Of a DNA stretch of 44,897 nt, positions 13,194 to 22,603 are shown one piece after another. Both the position numbers and the translations under genes were made by a program. This DNA is from an uncultured Alcaligenaceae bacterium (GTDB lineage: Bacteria; Pseudomonadota; Gammaproteobacteria; Burkholderiales; Burkholderiaceae_B): contig CALBMZ010000202.1 in NCBI GenBank assembly GCA_937896225.1, forward strand, positions 1 to 44,897, written 5' to 3'. Each line of letters starts with the position of its first letter. The stretch's first letter is position 1. The notes under the pieces are model-generated. The model did not search any database. It had not been told where the DNA came from and saw only the letters and a program-made list of their open reading frames with translations.

Positions 13194-15047
13194 TTAAATC
13201 GGTGCTGGAGTGTTGGGGTTTAAGCGGCACTCAGGGCCATAGGGTAAGCGGTCTTCAATGCGCCCCTGTGCCACACGCTCTCGACATTTTTGCCACCACT
13301 GCGGTGTCAGTAAGTCTGCATGATGTGACTTAAACACCTGACGTATAACTGGGTCACCTAATAAAAACGTTGCAAATTCCTCTGGAAAGACGTCGTTAGG
13401 GCCCACCGCATACCAAGGTTCACTGGCCATTTCAGCTTCTTCATTGGGTGCAGGCGGAATAGTACGAAAATTCATTTCAGTCATGCGTTGAATTTCGTCA
13501 TAATCGTAAAAAACCACTCTTCCCAATCGTGTCACACCAAAGTTTTTATATAGCATATCGCCCGGAAAAATATTAGCGGCTGCTAATTGCTTAATGGCGT
13601 CTCCATATTGAATAATTGCTTTGTTACGAAGGTCGGCAGGCGCCCCTTGTAGATAAATATTAAGAGGTGTCATGCGTCTTTCAATATATAAATGTTTGAA
13701 AACCAGAGTGTTTTCAAACTCTTCAACGACGTTTGGTGCCACCTCTCTGAGTTCTTTTAACAACACATTAGAAAACCGTCTTTTGGGCAGCGCAACGTGT
13801 GAGTATTCCCATGTATCAGATAGTCGACCGACTCGGTCATGTAGTTTTACCATCTGATATTTAGACCTAACAATTGAGTGGGTCATGCCATCTTTAGCGA
13901 TTTTGTCTTTAATTAATTTAAAAACATAGGGATATGACGGAAGGGTAAAAACACCCATCACCATGCCCTTTATGCCTGGTGCGATATCAAATTGGTCTGT
14001 TGAATGGGCCAAATGCTGAAGAAAATCTCTGTAAAAAAGTGTTTTACCTTGTTTTTGCAGGCCCAACATGGTGTAGATTTCGGCTTTCGGTTTTCGAGGT
14101 AACAAGGTGCTAATAAATTGAACATAGGCAGCGGGTACTTCCATATCAACTAAAAAATAGGCGCGTGTAAAACTAAATAATGTTGTTAATTCCGCCTCTT
14201 GGCACAACAATGCATCGAGTTTTATTTGACCAGGTGTGTTTCGAACCAAGGGTATGGAAAATGGGTACAGCGCACCTTGGTTAATTAACCGCCCGACAAT
14301 ATAAGCGGCTTTATTTCTAAAAAATAATGACCCCAACACTTGTATTTGGCAATCGGCCGATATGCGTGGGCCGCTCGTTCGCGTGACAACTTGATTGAGT
14401 TGATGGCAGGCCATACGGGCTAAAAGCCTAGCATCACGAGGCAGGTCTTCAAAACCAGCCGCCAAGCCAAAGTCGGCGACCAGTCGAATGAGTGTTTTAC
14501 GTAAACCTTGCGTTGAAGGATAATAAACTCGATATGCAGGCATTTCGCTGTCAAGATAGTCGGTTGCTACAGCAGGGCGAACAAATAAGAAATCGTTGTG
14601 AAAATAGTCGCGATGTAAGACTCGGCATGAAACGGAATTAAAGAATGTTTCGGCACATTCAGGTTGACGATTGTCGACCAACAAGTTAACGAATGCTAGC
14701 TTGGTTGATTGCCAAAATTCACGCTGTGTCGTTGACATGGGTGTGTCATCAAACTCAACATCAGCCAAACTTTTACTTTGCTTACTTTGATCTTTAGCTA
14801 ACGCAGGTTCGAGCCTGGCAATACACTCTCTTACTCGCATATCGTAATACTCTATTCGCTCTCTAGACAGTTGCTGTATCGATTGCCAATCACCTGACTC
14901 AAATAGCGCCTTAGCGCGTTGAGCACCGTAGCGAAACAACGCATAATGTCGATCAAACGCTGCCAATATAATTTTTGCAACGGCTTCGGGCGTGAGCACT
15001 TGTGACGGCAAGGGTTCTATTTTCTGAACATCGGTCAGTTGAATCAT
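13194..15047 (-). CDS. aceK: Isocitrate dehydrogenase kinase/phosphatase
   Basis: Full-length AceK-like protein (617 aa): KGMVMGVFTLPSYPYVFKLIKD, NFGVTRLGRVVFYDYDEI. Confidence 0.96.
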   Translation of the reverse strand: MIQLTDVQKIEPLPSQVLTPEAVAKIILAAFDRHYALFRYGAQRAKALFESGDWQSIQQLSRERIEYYDMRVRECIARLEPALAKDQSKQSKSLADVEFDDTPMSTTQREFWQSTKLAFVNLLVDNRQPECAETFFNSVSCRVLHRDYFHNDFLFVRPAVATDYLDSEMPAYRVYYPSTQGLRKTLIRLVADFGLAAGFEDLPRDARLLARMACHQLNQVVTRTSGPRISADCQIQVLGSLFFRNKAAYIVGRLINQGALYPFSIPLVRNTPGQIKLDALLCQEAELTTLFSFTRAYFLVDMEVPAAYVQFISTLLPRKPKAEIYTMLGLQKQGKTLFYRDFLQHLAHSTDQFDIAPGIKGMVMGVFTLPSYPYVFKLIKDKIAKDGMTHSIVRSKYQMVKLHDRVGRLSDTWEYSHVALPKRRFSNVLLKELREVAPNVVEEFENTLVFKHLYIERRMTPLNIYLQGAPADLRNKAIIQYGDAIKQLAAANIFPGDMLYKNFGVTRLGRVVFYDYDEIQRMTEMNFRTIPPAPNEEAEMASEPWYAVGPNDVFPEEFATFLLGDPVIRQVFKSHHADLLTPQWWQKCRERVAQGRIEDRLPYGPECRLNPNTPAPI

Positions 15048-15136
15048 GATCTCGTCTTATTTCTGCAGGGTAATTAGCCGTAAATTACAGTTATGATAAT
15101 TAATAATTAGTGAAAATGTTTAGGTGATCTCAATAT

Positions 15137-16201
15137 ATGAATGTACAAGAGCACAAATTACGTTACCCGCTAGGTGATAGCTTGCCCGAATCAGGCCATA
15201 GCTTAGAAGTGGCGCCTGGTGTGAAATGGGTGCGCATGCCTCTACCCTTTGCCCTTGATCACATTAACCTTTGGCTATTACGTGATCGCTTTGATGGCCG
15301 CGAAGGCTGGACCATTGTTGATGCGGGCATCTGTCGTGATGAGGTTAAAGCAACATGGGAAGCTGTTTTTGAGAGTGAGCTTGAAGGGTTACCTGTTTTA
15401 CGATTGATTGTCACCCATATGCACCCCGATCACATTGGCCTTGCCCACTGGTTGTGTGAACGTTGGAAGGTGCCTTTATGGATGAGCATGACCGATTACA
15501 TGACGGCAAAACTTTGGGCGGTGCACAACAGTACTAGCGGCGCGGGTGGTCAGGGCGCGATGCAACACTTTGCAAACCATGGCATGACAGACCCTGAGTC
15601 GCTTGCAAAAGTGCATGCTCGTGCTAATTATTACGTGAATTTAGTGCCACAAGTGCCTGAGTGTTTTTATCGGCTGATGCACGGTGATCGCGTTCAAATT
15701 GGCAGCCCGCCTTGCAGTTGGGAAGTCATCACGGGTTACGGTCATGCGCCTGAGCATCTTTCACTATATTGTGCAGATAAAGGCGTATTGATTGCAGGGG
15801 ATATGGTGTTGCCTCGTATCTCAACAAATGTAAGTGTATTTAGTTACGAACCCTTGGCCAACCCACTACCCCTGTATTTAAACTCACTCAACGCCTACAA
15901 ACCATTACCCGCTAACACCTTAGTTTTACCTTCACACGGCAAACCGTTTGTGGGTTTACATGAACGCATTGCGCAACAGCATGCACACCACAAAGATCGT
16001 TTACAAGAGGTTTTAGATGCGTGTGACTACCCCAAAACAACAATGGAAATTGTGCCCATACTGTTTAAGCGTTCGCTTGATTTGCATCAAATGACTTTTG
16101 CAATGGGTGAAGCCATTGCTCACTTGCATGCCTTATATTTTGATAACAAAATTCGACGAATGGTTGACCAAGAGGGTATCATTCGGTTCCAAAAATTATG
16201 A
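15137..16201 (+). CDS. MBL-fold metallo-hydrolase
   Basis: VTHMHPDHIGLAHWL (HxHxDH), TGYGHAPEHLSLYC, LIAGDMVLP, LPSHGKPF. Confidence 0.9.
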   Translation: MNVQEHKLRYPLGDSLPESGHSLEVAPGVKWVRMPLPFALDHINLWLLRDRFDGREGWTIVDAGICRDEVKATWEAVFESELEGLPVLRLIVTHMHPDHIGLAHWLCERWKVPLWMSMTDYMTAKLWAVHNSTSGAGGQGAMQHFANHGMTDPESLAKVHARANYYVNLVPQVPECFYRLMHGDRVQIGSPPCSWEVITGYGHAPEHLSLYCADKGVLIAGDMVLPRISTNVSVFSYEPLANPLPLYLNSLNAYKPLPANTLVLPSHGKPFVGLHERIAQQHAHHKDRLQEVLDACDYPKTTMEIVPILFKRSLDLHQMTFAMGEAIAHLHALYFDNKIRRMVDQEGIIRFQKL

Positions 16202-17382
16202 CACATCACATAGACACATCATTAGTACACATTGGCAGTGGTGCATTTGACCCGATCACTCAAACCGCTGCAGTCAGTTTGCCAGCGGTGCGAACAAGCA
16301 CGGTTCGATTTAAAAATCTTGAGGTGTTAGAGGCAGCTCAAACGCAGCGGGCTCAAGGTTTGCGACCTGTCATGTATGGTATTTCAGGGTTAGAAACTCA
16401 CCGTGCACTTGAAGAGGTGTTTAACACCTTAGAAGGTGGAAATTATTGCATGCTGTCGCCATCAGGTTTGGCTTCTATACATTTGCTGTTCATGAGTACC
16501 CTGCAAACAGGTGATCATGCTTTGGTGTCAGATGGTGTGTATGGGCCGATGCGAACGTTTGATCAAGACTTACTCAAAGGCTTGGGCATAGAGGTGAGTT
16601 ATTTTTCACCAAATCATGATGATTTAGAGTCGTTGATTCGCCCCAATACAAAGCTCATTTATGTTGAGTCGCCCAGTTCGTTGTTGTTTGAAATGCTTGA
16701 TTTGCCCGCTTTGTCGCGTGTGGCTAAGCATCACAATATTCCACTCGCCATAGACAACACATGGGGTTCAAGCCACATTTACAAACCCCTTGCGTTGGGT
16801 GCCGATATCTCGCTGGTTGCGGGCACGAAATATATTGCTGGCCATTCTGATTTGCTCATGGGCGCACTCATTACCAATCGCGACGATTTAGCGACTCGCA
16901 TTCATCGCACTCAATACGCGATCGGCAACTCAGTGAGTGCTGACGACGTATGGTTAGCCTTGCGTGGGGTGCGAACCATGGCGGTTCGTATGCCCCATCA
17001 TGCCCAAAGTGCGTTGAGTGTGTGTGCGTTCTTAGCTACCCACCCCAAGGTGGTGCGCATTTATCACCCCGCTTGGCCAGAAGACCCAGGCTACGGCCTT
17101 TGGCAGCGAGATTGCTCAGGTTCAAATGGCATGCTGAGTGTCGAATTTAACTGCACCGCAGAACAACTCAAGCCTGTTGTAAATGCTTTGACGCTGTTTG
17201 GTATCGGCTTTTCATGGGGTGGGTTTGAAAGTTTGGTGCAGTGGGTCAACCCATCGGCACTTATGCCTCACCAAACTTGGCAAGGTCAAGATCATGGGGT
17301 GTTAAGGTTGCATATTGGCCTAGAGTCGATAGACGATTTAATTGCAGATTTAAAGCAAGCGTTAACATTCATCAGCAAGTGA
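16198..17382 (+). CDS. metC: Cystathionine beta-lyase (Cys/Met metabolism PLP enzyme)
   Basis: YGISGLETHRALEEVFNTLEGG, DNTWGSSHIYKPLALGADISLVAGTKYIAGHSD (PLP lysine), C-terminal SWGGFESLV. ATGA overlap with the MBL gene. Confidence 0.92.
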   Translation: MTHHIDTSLVHIGSGAFDPITQTAAVSLPAVRTSTVRFKNLEVLEAAQTQRAQGLRPVMYGISGLETHRALEEVFNTLEGGNYCMLSPSGLASIHLLFMSTLQTGDHALVSDGVYGPMRTFDQDLLKGLGIEVSYFSPNHDDLESLIRPNTKLIYVESPSSLLFEMLDLPALSRVAKHHNIPLAIDNTWGSSHIYKPLALGADISLVAGTKYIAGHSDLLMGALITNRDDLATRIHRTQYAIGNSVSADDVWLALRGVRTMAVRMPHHAQSALSVCAFLATHPKVVRIYHPAWPEDPGYGLWQRDCSGSNGMLSVEFNCTAEQLKPVVNALTLFGIGFSWGGFESLVQWVNPSALMPHQTWQGQDHGVLRLHIGLESIDDLIADLKQALTFISK

Positions 17383-17554
17383 TTCCTCGTGAAGTCAGTT
17401 GAGCTTTATATTGGTTGAGACAAAAGACTTGGGCTGGAATATGGTCTAAAACCCCTTAAAATAAGGGCAAGATTGTCGGAATTATGATTTCAGCGTAAAT
17501 TAACGTTGAAAGACGCATTTTTTTATAGTCGATTCAACAGGGGAGACCGCGATT

Positions 17555-18013
17555 ATGTTCGACATTTTGGTTTACCTGTTTAAGAACTACTACACGCCGC
17601 AAGCGTGCCCAACAGCTGATGTGTTGGCAAAACGTTTAGCTGCAGCTGGTTTTGAGTACGACGATATTGATGAAGCCATACGGTGGCTACTCGGCTTAGC
17701 TGAAACGACTGAGCATTGTGTCAATCTTGAACAAACGCAAAGTAAAGGCGTGCGCATTTATGTCGAATTTGAACAGCAACAGTTGGGCCCTGAAGTAATA
17801 GGGTTTATTAGTTTTTTAGAAACCACCAATGTGTTACCACCCCCGCTTCGTGAAATCGTGATTGAGCGTGCCTTGGCCTGTGCTGACACAACCGTTTCGT
17901 TGGAGCGCGTTAAGGTCATTGCCCTAATGGTGCTCTGGAGCCAAGAAGCGGATATTGACTACTTAATACTTGAAGAATTGTTGCGTCACGATAGCGACCC
18001 CCTTCTTCATTAA
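17555..18013 (+). CDS. smg: Smg / DUF494 family protein
   Basis: MFDILVYLFKNYYTPQACPTADVLAKRLAAAGFE..DIDEAIRWLLGL characteristic of the Smg family. Confidence 0.9.
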   Translation: MFDILVYLFKNYYTPQACPTADVLAKRLAAAGFEYDDIDEAIRWLLGLAETTEHCVNLEQTQSKGVRIYVEFEQQQLGPEVIGFISFLETTNVLPPPLREIVIERALACADTTVSLERVKVIALMVLWSQEADIDYLILEELLRHDSDPLLH

Positions 18014-18017
18014 GCCC

Positions 18018-18989
18018 TTGTCTTCACCCTACGTAGGTCGCTTTGCTCCCAGCCCAAGTGGCCCGTTACACGCGGGTTCACTGGTTGCAGCGGTTGCCAG
18101 TTATGTTGATGCTCTTGCTGCAAAGGGCACTTGGCTTGTACGCATAGAAGATCTAGATACCCCGCGTAGGGTTGAGGGTGCATCGCAGACGATTATTCAA
18201 CAACTGTCAGCTTTGGGTATGCATGCTGTCCAACCCGTGCTGTATCAGTCTGAGCGTTTGGCGGCATATCAAGTTGCTTTTGATAAATTGCAATCAAAGG
18301 GTTTGGTTTACCCCTGTGGGTGTACCCGACAAGAAATTGCAGATTCGGTTCGAGTCTCTCAAGCGCCTCAAGCAACCCAAGCAACGCACGTTATCCATAG
18401 CACTGAGGAAACCGCGACTCACGCTAATATGACAGGTGTTACGGGTGGATTCGGCCAGATTTTGGTTGCACCTAAACCCTACCCAGGTACATGCCGCCAT
18501 GGCTTGCCCCCCAACAGAACGGCCCGGGCATGGCGATTTACAGTGCCAAAGCAAACCGTAACGTTTCATGATCGTTGGTGCGGTCAGCAGTCACAAAATG
18601 TGAGTAACGAAGTGGGTGATTTTGTATTAAAACGTGCTGATGGCATTTGGTCTTATCAATTAGCGGTTGTGGTTGACGATGCGTTTCAGGGCGTTACAGA
18701 CGTGGTGAGAGGTCAAGACTTGCTCGATAGCACGGCCCGTCAGCACCTGCTAGCTCATGCGCTTGGCTACAACGCCCCAAACACCTTACATGTACCCGTG
18801 TTGTATGATGAGTTTGGCCTGAAACTTTCAAAACAAAACCACGCTCAGGCGTTAAACCTAGAACAACCGTTAGAATGTCTCACGTCATCATGGGTATCTT
18901 TAGGTTTTGCCCCATTATCGGTTAACCATGTCACAGCGTTTTGGTACGAAGCAACGCTTATGTGGCGCAATCGTTTTTTTAAGGGTTAA
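18018..18989 (+). CDS. gluQ: Glutamyl-Q tRNA(Asp) synthetase (ORF opens at ATG 17970; in-frame TTG at 18018 gives (M)SSPYVGRFAPSPSG)
   Basis: YVGRFAPSPSGPLHAGSLVAA, VRIEDLDTPR, CGCTRQEI...YPGTCRHGL zinc site, KLSKQNHA. Confidence 0.92.
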   Translation: MSSPYVGRFAPSPSGPLHAGSLVAAVASYVDALAAKGTWLVRIEDLDTPRRVEGASQTIIQQLSALGMHAVQPVLYQSERLAAYQVAFDKLQSKGLVYPCGCTRQEIADSVRVSQAPQATQATHVIHSTEETATHANMTGVTGGFGQILVAPKPYPGTCRHGLPPNRTARAWRFTVPKQTVTFHDRWCGQQSQNVSNEVGDFVLKRADGIWSYQLAVVVDDAFQGVTDVVRGQDLLDSTARQHLLAHALGYNAPNTLHVPVLYDEFGLKLSKQNHAQALNLEQPLECLTSSWVSLGFAPLSVNHVTAFWYEATLMWRNRFFKG

Positions 18990-19058
18990 CTTGCACCTTT
19001 TAAACAATAAAACGTATGATTCGAGCTATTACGGTGTAATTGCCTTTCCAGGAAAAGA

Positions 19059-21731
19059 ATGTCTAAAACATTAATCATTGCAGAGAAACCTTCCGTCGCC
19101 CTTGATTTGTCTCGGGTGCTAGGTGGCTTTAAGCGCGAAGGTGATTATTTTGAAAGTGACCAATACGTTTTGTCTTCAAGCGTGGGCCACCTATTGAGCT
19201 TGATTGCCCCCAATGACCCAGTAAAGGGAAAGTGGAGCTTTAATAATTTACCGGTTATACCCCCGCGGTTTGACATTGTGCCAAGTGACAAGCGTTCAAC
19301 AGACCGTTTGAAAATGCTGGTAAAACTGATTAAACGTAAAGATGTCACCGAGCTTATCAATGCCTGTGACGCTGGGCGCGAAGGCGAGCTCATTTTTAAA
19401 TACATTTTGCAATATGCAGGCGTTAAAAAGCCTGTCAAGCGGCTTTGGCTGCAATCGATGACGCCCACTTCAATTCGTGAAGCCTTTACAAACTTGCGCA
19501 GTGATGATGCCTTGAAACCATTAGAGCAGGCCGCACGCTCACGCGCTGAGGCTGACTGGTTGGTGGGCATCAATGGTACCCGAGCCATGACGGCCTTTAA
19601 TAGCAAAGACGGCGGCTTCTTTAAAACCCCAGTGGGTCGTGTACAAACGCCCACATTGGCTATTGTGGCCGAGCGTGAAGAGCGCATTCGTACGTTTGTC
19701 CCTAAAAACTATTGGGAAGTGCACGCCACGTTTATAGCGGCTGCCGGTATTTACGAAGCCAAGTGGTTTGACCCAAAGTTTAAAAAAGACCCTCTCGATT
19801 CAGAAAAGCGCGATACCCGTTTATGGGGTGAACCCGCCGCTAAAACCATTCAGGCCGCTTGTCGACAACAGCCGGGTCGAGTAACCGATGAGTCAAAACC
19901 GGCGACCCAACTGTCACCTCTACTTTACGATTTAACGTCATTGCAACGTGAGGCCAATGGGCGTTTTGGTTTTTCTGCAAAAGCAACGCTGTCTCTGGCG
20001 CAAAGCTTATACGAGCGTCATAAAGCTTTAACCTACCCTCGAACAGACTCTCGTTACTTGCCAGAAGACTATATTGCAACGGTGCAAGAAACGATCGCGG
20101 CGATTGCGGGTGGCCAAGATACGGTGGCGCGTAATGTTTCAATTCATGCTGCAAAAGTGATTAAAGAAAAGTGGGTGAAGCCTAATCGCCGTATATTTGA
20201 CAATAAAAAAGTGTCTGATCACTTTGCGATTATTCCCACCTTACAAGTCCCTAAAGATCTAAGCGAACCTGAAGCGAAACTTTACGATTTGGTGCTCAAG
20301 CGCTTTTTGGCGGTTTTCTTTCCAGCGGCTGAGTTTCGAGTCACCACTCGCATCACCGAGGTGCAAAATTACTTTTTTCGTACCGATGGCAAAGTATTGG
20401 TGAACCCGGGCTGGATGGCTGTTTATGGCCGTGATGCACAGCAAGACGAAGCCAACTTAGTGGTGGTTGCTGTAGGCGAAACCGTGCGTACCGAGTCGGT
20501 TGAATCGATTTCATTAGCCACTAAACCACCACCACGTTATTCTGAAGCGACGTTGCTGTCAGCCATGGAAGGGGCTGGTAAATTGGTTGACGATGAAGAG
20601 TTGCGCGAAGCCATGTCAGAGCGTGGTTTAGGAACGCCTGCGACGCGTGCGTCAATTATTGAAGGGCTGATTACAGAAACCTATTTACGCCGGGAAGGGC
20701 GCGAGTTGGTCGCAACGGCTAAGACGAAGCAATTGATGACATTGCTAAGTGGTTTAGGGGTGAAAGAGTTGACCTCACCTGAGCTTACGGGCGAGTGGGA
20801 GCATAAACTCAAGCAAATAGAGCAAGGTACGCTTGAGCGCGAAAAATTTATGCAAGAAATTGCACAAATCACCCAGGTGATTGTGAAACGCACCAAAGAG
20901 TATGACCGCGACACCATTCCCGGTGATTACGTCACGTTAACCACACCTTGCCCCAAGTGCGGCCAAGTGGTCAAAGAAAACTATCGTCGTTTTGCGTGTA
21001 TAGCGTGTGACTTCTCTATTTCTAAGCATCCCGGTGGGCGAACTTTTGAGCCGGTTGAGGTCGAAGAACTGTTACACGAGCGGCAAATTGGGCCAATGCA
21101 AGGTTTTATTAGCAAAATGGGCCGTCCTTTTGCTGCGATTTTGCGTATTGATGGAGATCACAAGTTAGAGTTTGATTTCGGTCAACGTGACGAAGATAAT
21201 TTAGAACCGGTTGATTTTTCTCAGTCTACCCGCTTGGGCGCTTGCCCTAAGTGCGGTTCAAGCGTGTTTGAACATGGCATGAGTTACTTATGTGAAAAAT
21301 CGGTTGGCCCTGAAAAATCATGTGATTTCAAATCGGGTAAAGTGATTTTGCAACAAGACATTTCGCCTGAGCAAATGACAAAATTACTTGAAACGGGTCG
21401 AACCGATTTGCTTGAGGGTTTCATTTCAAGCCGCACGCGACGCAAATTTAAAGCGTATCTCTCGCGAGGGTCAGACGGTAAAGTGTCGTTTGAATTCGAG
21501 CCACGCCCTGAGAAAAAAGGTAAAGCGCCAACTAAGTCTGCATCCCGTAAAAAAACCGTTGAAGGCGTTGAGGCTGCACCTAAAAAGGCGGTTAAAAAAG
21601 TTGCGGTTAAAAAAGTTGCGGTTAAAAAAGTTGCGGCTAAAAAGTCGGTTGCTAAAAAAGTTGTAGCTAAAAAAGCTGTGAAAAAAGCGACTAAAAAAGT
21701 GACTAAAACAGCCGCTATAAAAGCAACCTAA
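19059..21731 (+). CDS. topB: DNA topoisomerase III with lysine-rich repetitive C-terminal tail
   Basis: MSKTLIIAEKPSVALDLSRVLGG, INACDAGREGELIFKYI, ALTYPRTDSRYLPED, Zn-finger cysteine motifs, then KKAVKKVAVKKVAVKKVAAKKS... Confidence 0.95.
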   Translation: MSKTLIIAEKPSVALDLSRVLGGFKREGDYFESDQYVLSSSVGHLLSLIAPNDPVKGKWSFNNLPVIPPRFDIVPSDKRSTDRLKMLVKLIKRKDVTELINACDAGREGELIFKYILQYAGVKKPVKRLWLQSMTPTSIREAFTNLRSDDALKPLEQAARSRAEADWLVGINGTRAMTAFNSKDGGFFKTPVGRVQTPTLAIVAEREERIRTFVPKNYWEVHATFIAAAGIYEAKWFDPKFKKDPLDSEKRDTRLWGEPAAKTIQAACRQQPGRVTDESKPATQLSPLLYDLTSLQREANGRFGFSAKATLSLAQSLYERHKALTYPRTDSRYLPEDYIATVQETIAAIAGGQDTVARNVSIHAAKVIKEKWVKPNRRIFDNKKVSDHFAIIPTLQVPKDLSEPEAKLYDLVLKRFLAVFFPAAEFRVTTRITEVQNYFFRTDGKVLVNPGWMAVYGRDAQQDEANLVVVAVGETVRTESVESISLATKPPPRYSEATLLSAMEGAGKLVDDEELREAMSERGLGTPATRASIIEGLITETYLRREGRELVATAKTKQLMTLLSGLGVKELTSPELTGEWEHKLKQIEQGTLEREKFMQEIAQITQVIVKRTKEYDRDTIPGDYVTLTTPCPKCGQVVKENYRRFACIACDFSISKHPGGRTFEPVEVEELLHERQIGPMQGFISKMGRPFAAILRIDGDHKLEFDFGQRDEDNLEPVDFSQSTRLGACPKCGSSVFEHGMSYLCEKSVGPEKSCDFKSGKVILQQDISPEQMTKLLETGRTDLLEGFISSRTRRKFKAYLSRGSDGKVSFEFEPRPEKKGKAPTKSASRKKTVEGVEAAPKKAVKKVAVKKVAVKKVAAKKSVAKKVVAKKAVKKATKKVTKTAAIKAT
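21591..21635 (+). repeat. Three perfect copies of a 15-bp in-frame tandem repeat (gttaaaaaagttgcg, VKKVA) encoding the TopB tail, followed by degenerate copies
   Basis: Copies at 21591-21605, 21606-21620 and 21621-21635 read directly. Confidence 0.97.
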
Positions 21732-21781
21732 CCCTGATTTCAACGTTAAAGTCATAACAGGCGTCATCGGAGAATGAGAAC

Positions 21782-22603
21782 ATGAGCGTCCACACAGATA
21801 TTAAACGCATCACCGTTCCGCAATTGCTGGCCATGAAAAATAAGCAGAAAATTGTGTCCCTTACCGCGCACAGCACTGCAATGGCTCGCTTGCTTGACCC
21901 ATATGTAGATTTCTTGTTGATGGGTGATTCAACTGCAATGGTGGCTTATGGCTTACCCAACACCCTATCGTTCACTTTAGAGCAAGTCGCTGCACATACT
22001 GCTGCGGTGGTACGCGGTACCCAACGTGCTTGCGTGATCGCCGACATGCCCTTTGGCAGTTATCACGAGTCACCTCAGCAAGCATTTAAAAATGCGGCTT
22101 ACCTCATTGCTCATGGTGGGGCAGATGCGGTTAAGTTAGAAGGTGGTGAAGTGATGGCGTCCACTATTGAATTTTTGGTTAAACGGGGTATTCCGGTTTT
22201 GGGTCATGTTGGTTTGATGCCCCAATCGGTAAATGTGATGGGTGGTTACAAGGCCCAAGGCATGAACGAAGACAGTGCCCGTCAAGTTGAAAAAGATGCT
22301 TATGCGGTTCAAGAGGCTGGCGCATTTGGCATCGTGCTCGAAGGTGTGGCTGAAGCGGTTGCAGCAAAAATTACACGCGAATTAAGTGCTGTCACCATTG
22401 GTATAGGTGCTTCGCCGAGTTGCGATGGTCAGGTGTTGGTGACCGAAGACATGTTGGGCATTAATGGCGACAAAGTGCCCAAATTTGTTAAACGTTTTGC
22501 CAGTTTAAATACCGACATAGAACATGCGGTTCAAAGCTATGCAAACGAAGTGCGCGCCACAACATTTCCTGAAATGAAACATTGTTTTGGTGTTAAGAAA
22601 TGA
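21782..22603 (+). CDS. panB: 3-methyl-2-oxobutanoate hydroxymethyltransferase
   Basis: KIVSLTAHSTAMARLLDPYVDFLLMGDSTAMVAYG, VIADMPFGSYHESP, AVKLEGG, GHVGLMPQSVNVMGGYKAQG. Confidence 0.96.
   Translation: MSVHTDIKRITVPQLLAMKNKQKIVSLTAHSTAMARLLDPYVDFLLMGDSTAMVAYGLPNTLSFTLEQVAAHTAAVVRGTQRACVIADMPFGSYHESPQQAFKNAAYLIAHGGADAVKLEGGEVMASTIEFLVKRGIPVLGHVGLMPQSVNVMGGYKAQGMNEDSARQVEKDAYAVQEAGAFGIVLEGVAEAVAAKITRELSAVTIGIGASPSCDGQVLVTEDMLGINGDKVPKFVKRFASLNTDIEHAVQSYANEVRATTFPEMKHCFGVKK

Noticed and set aside
17453-17467. CCCTTA-AAA-TAAGGG hairpin after metC
   Set aside because: Only 6 bp and no T-run on the metC strand; too weak to call a terminator.
21388-21767. Plus-strand KRLKKLRLKKL ORF and minus-strand FFSRNFFNRNFFNR ORF
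   Set aside because: Frame-shifted/antisense readings of the TopB 15-bp repeat; not independent genes.
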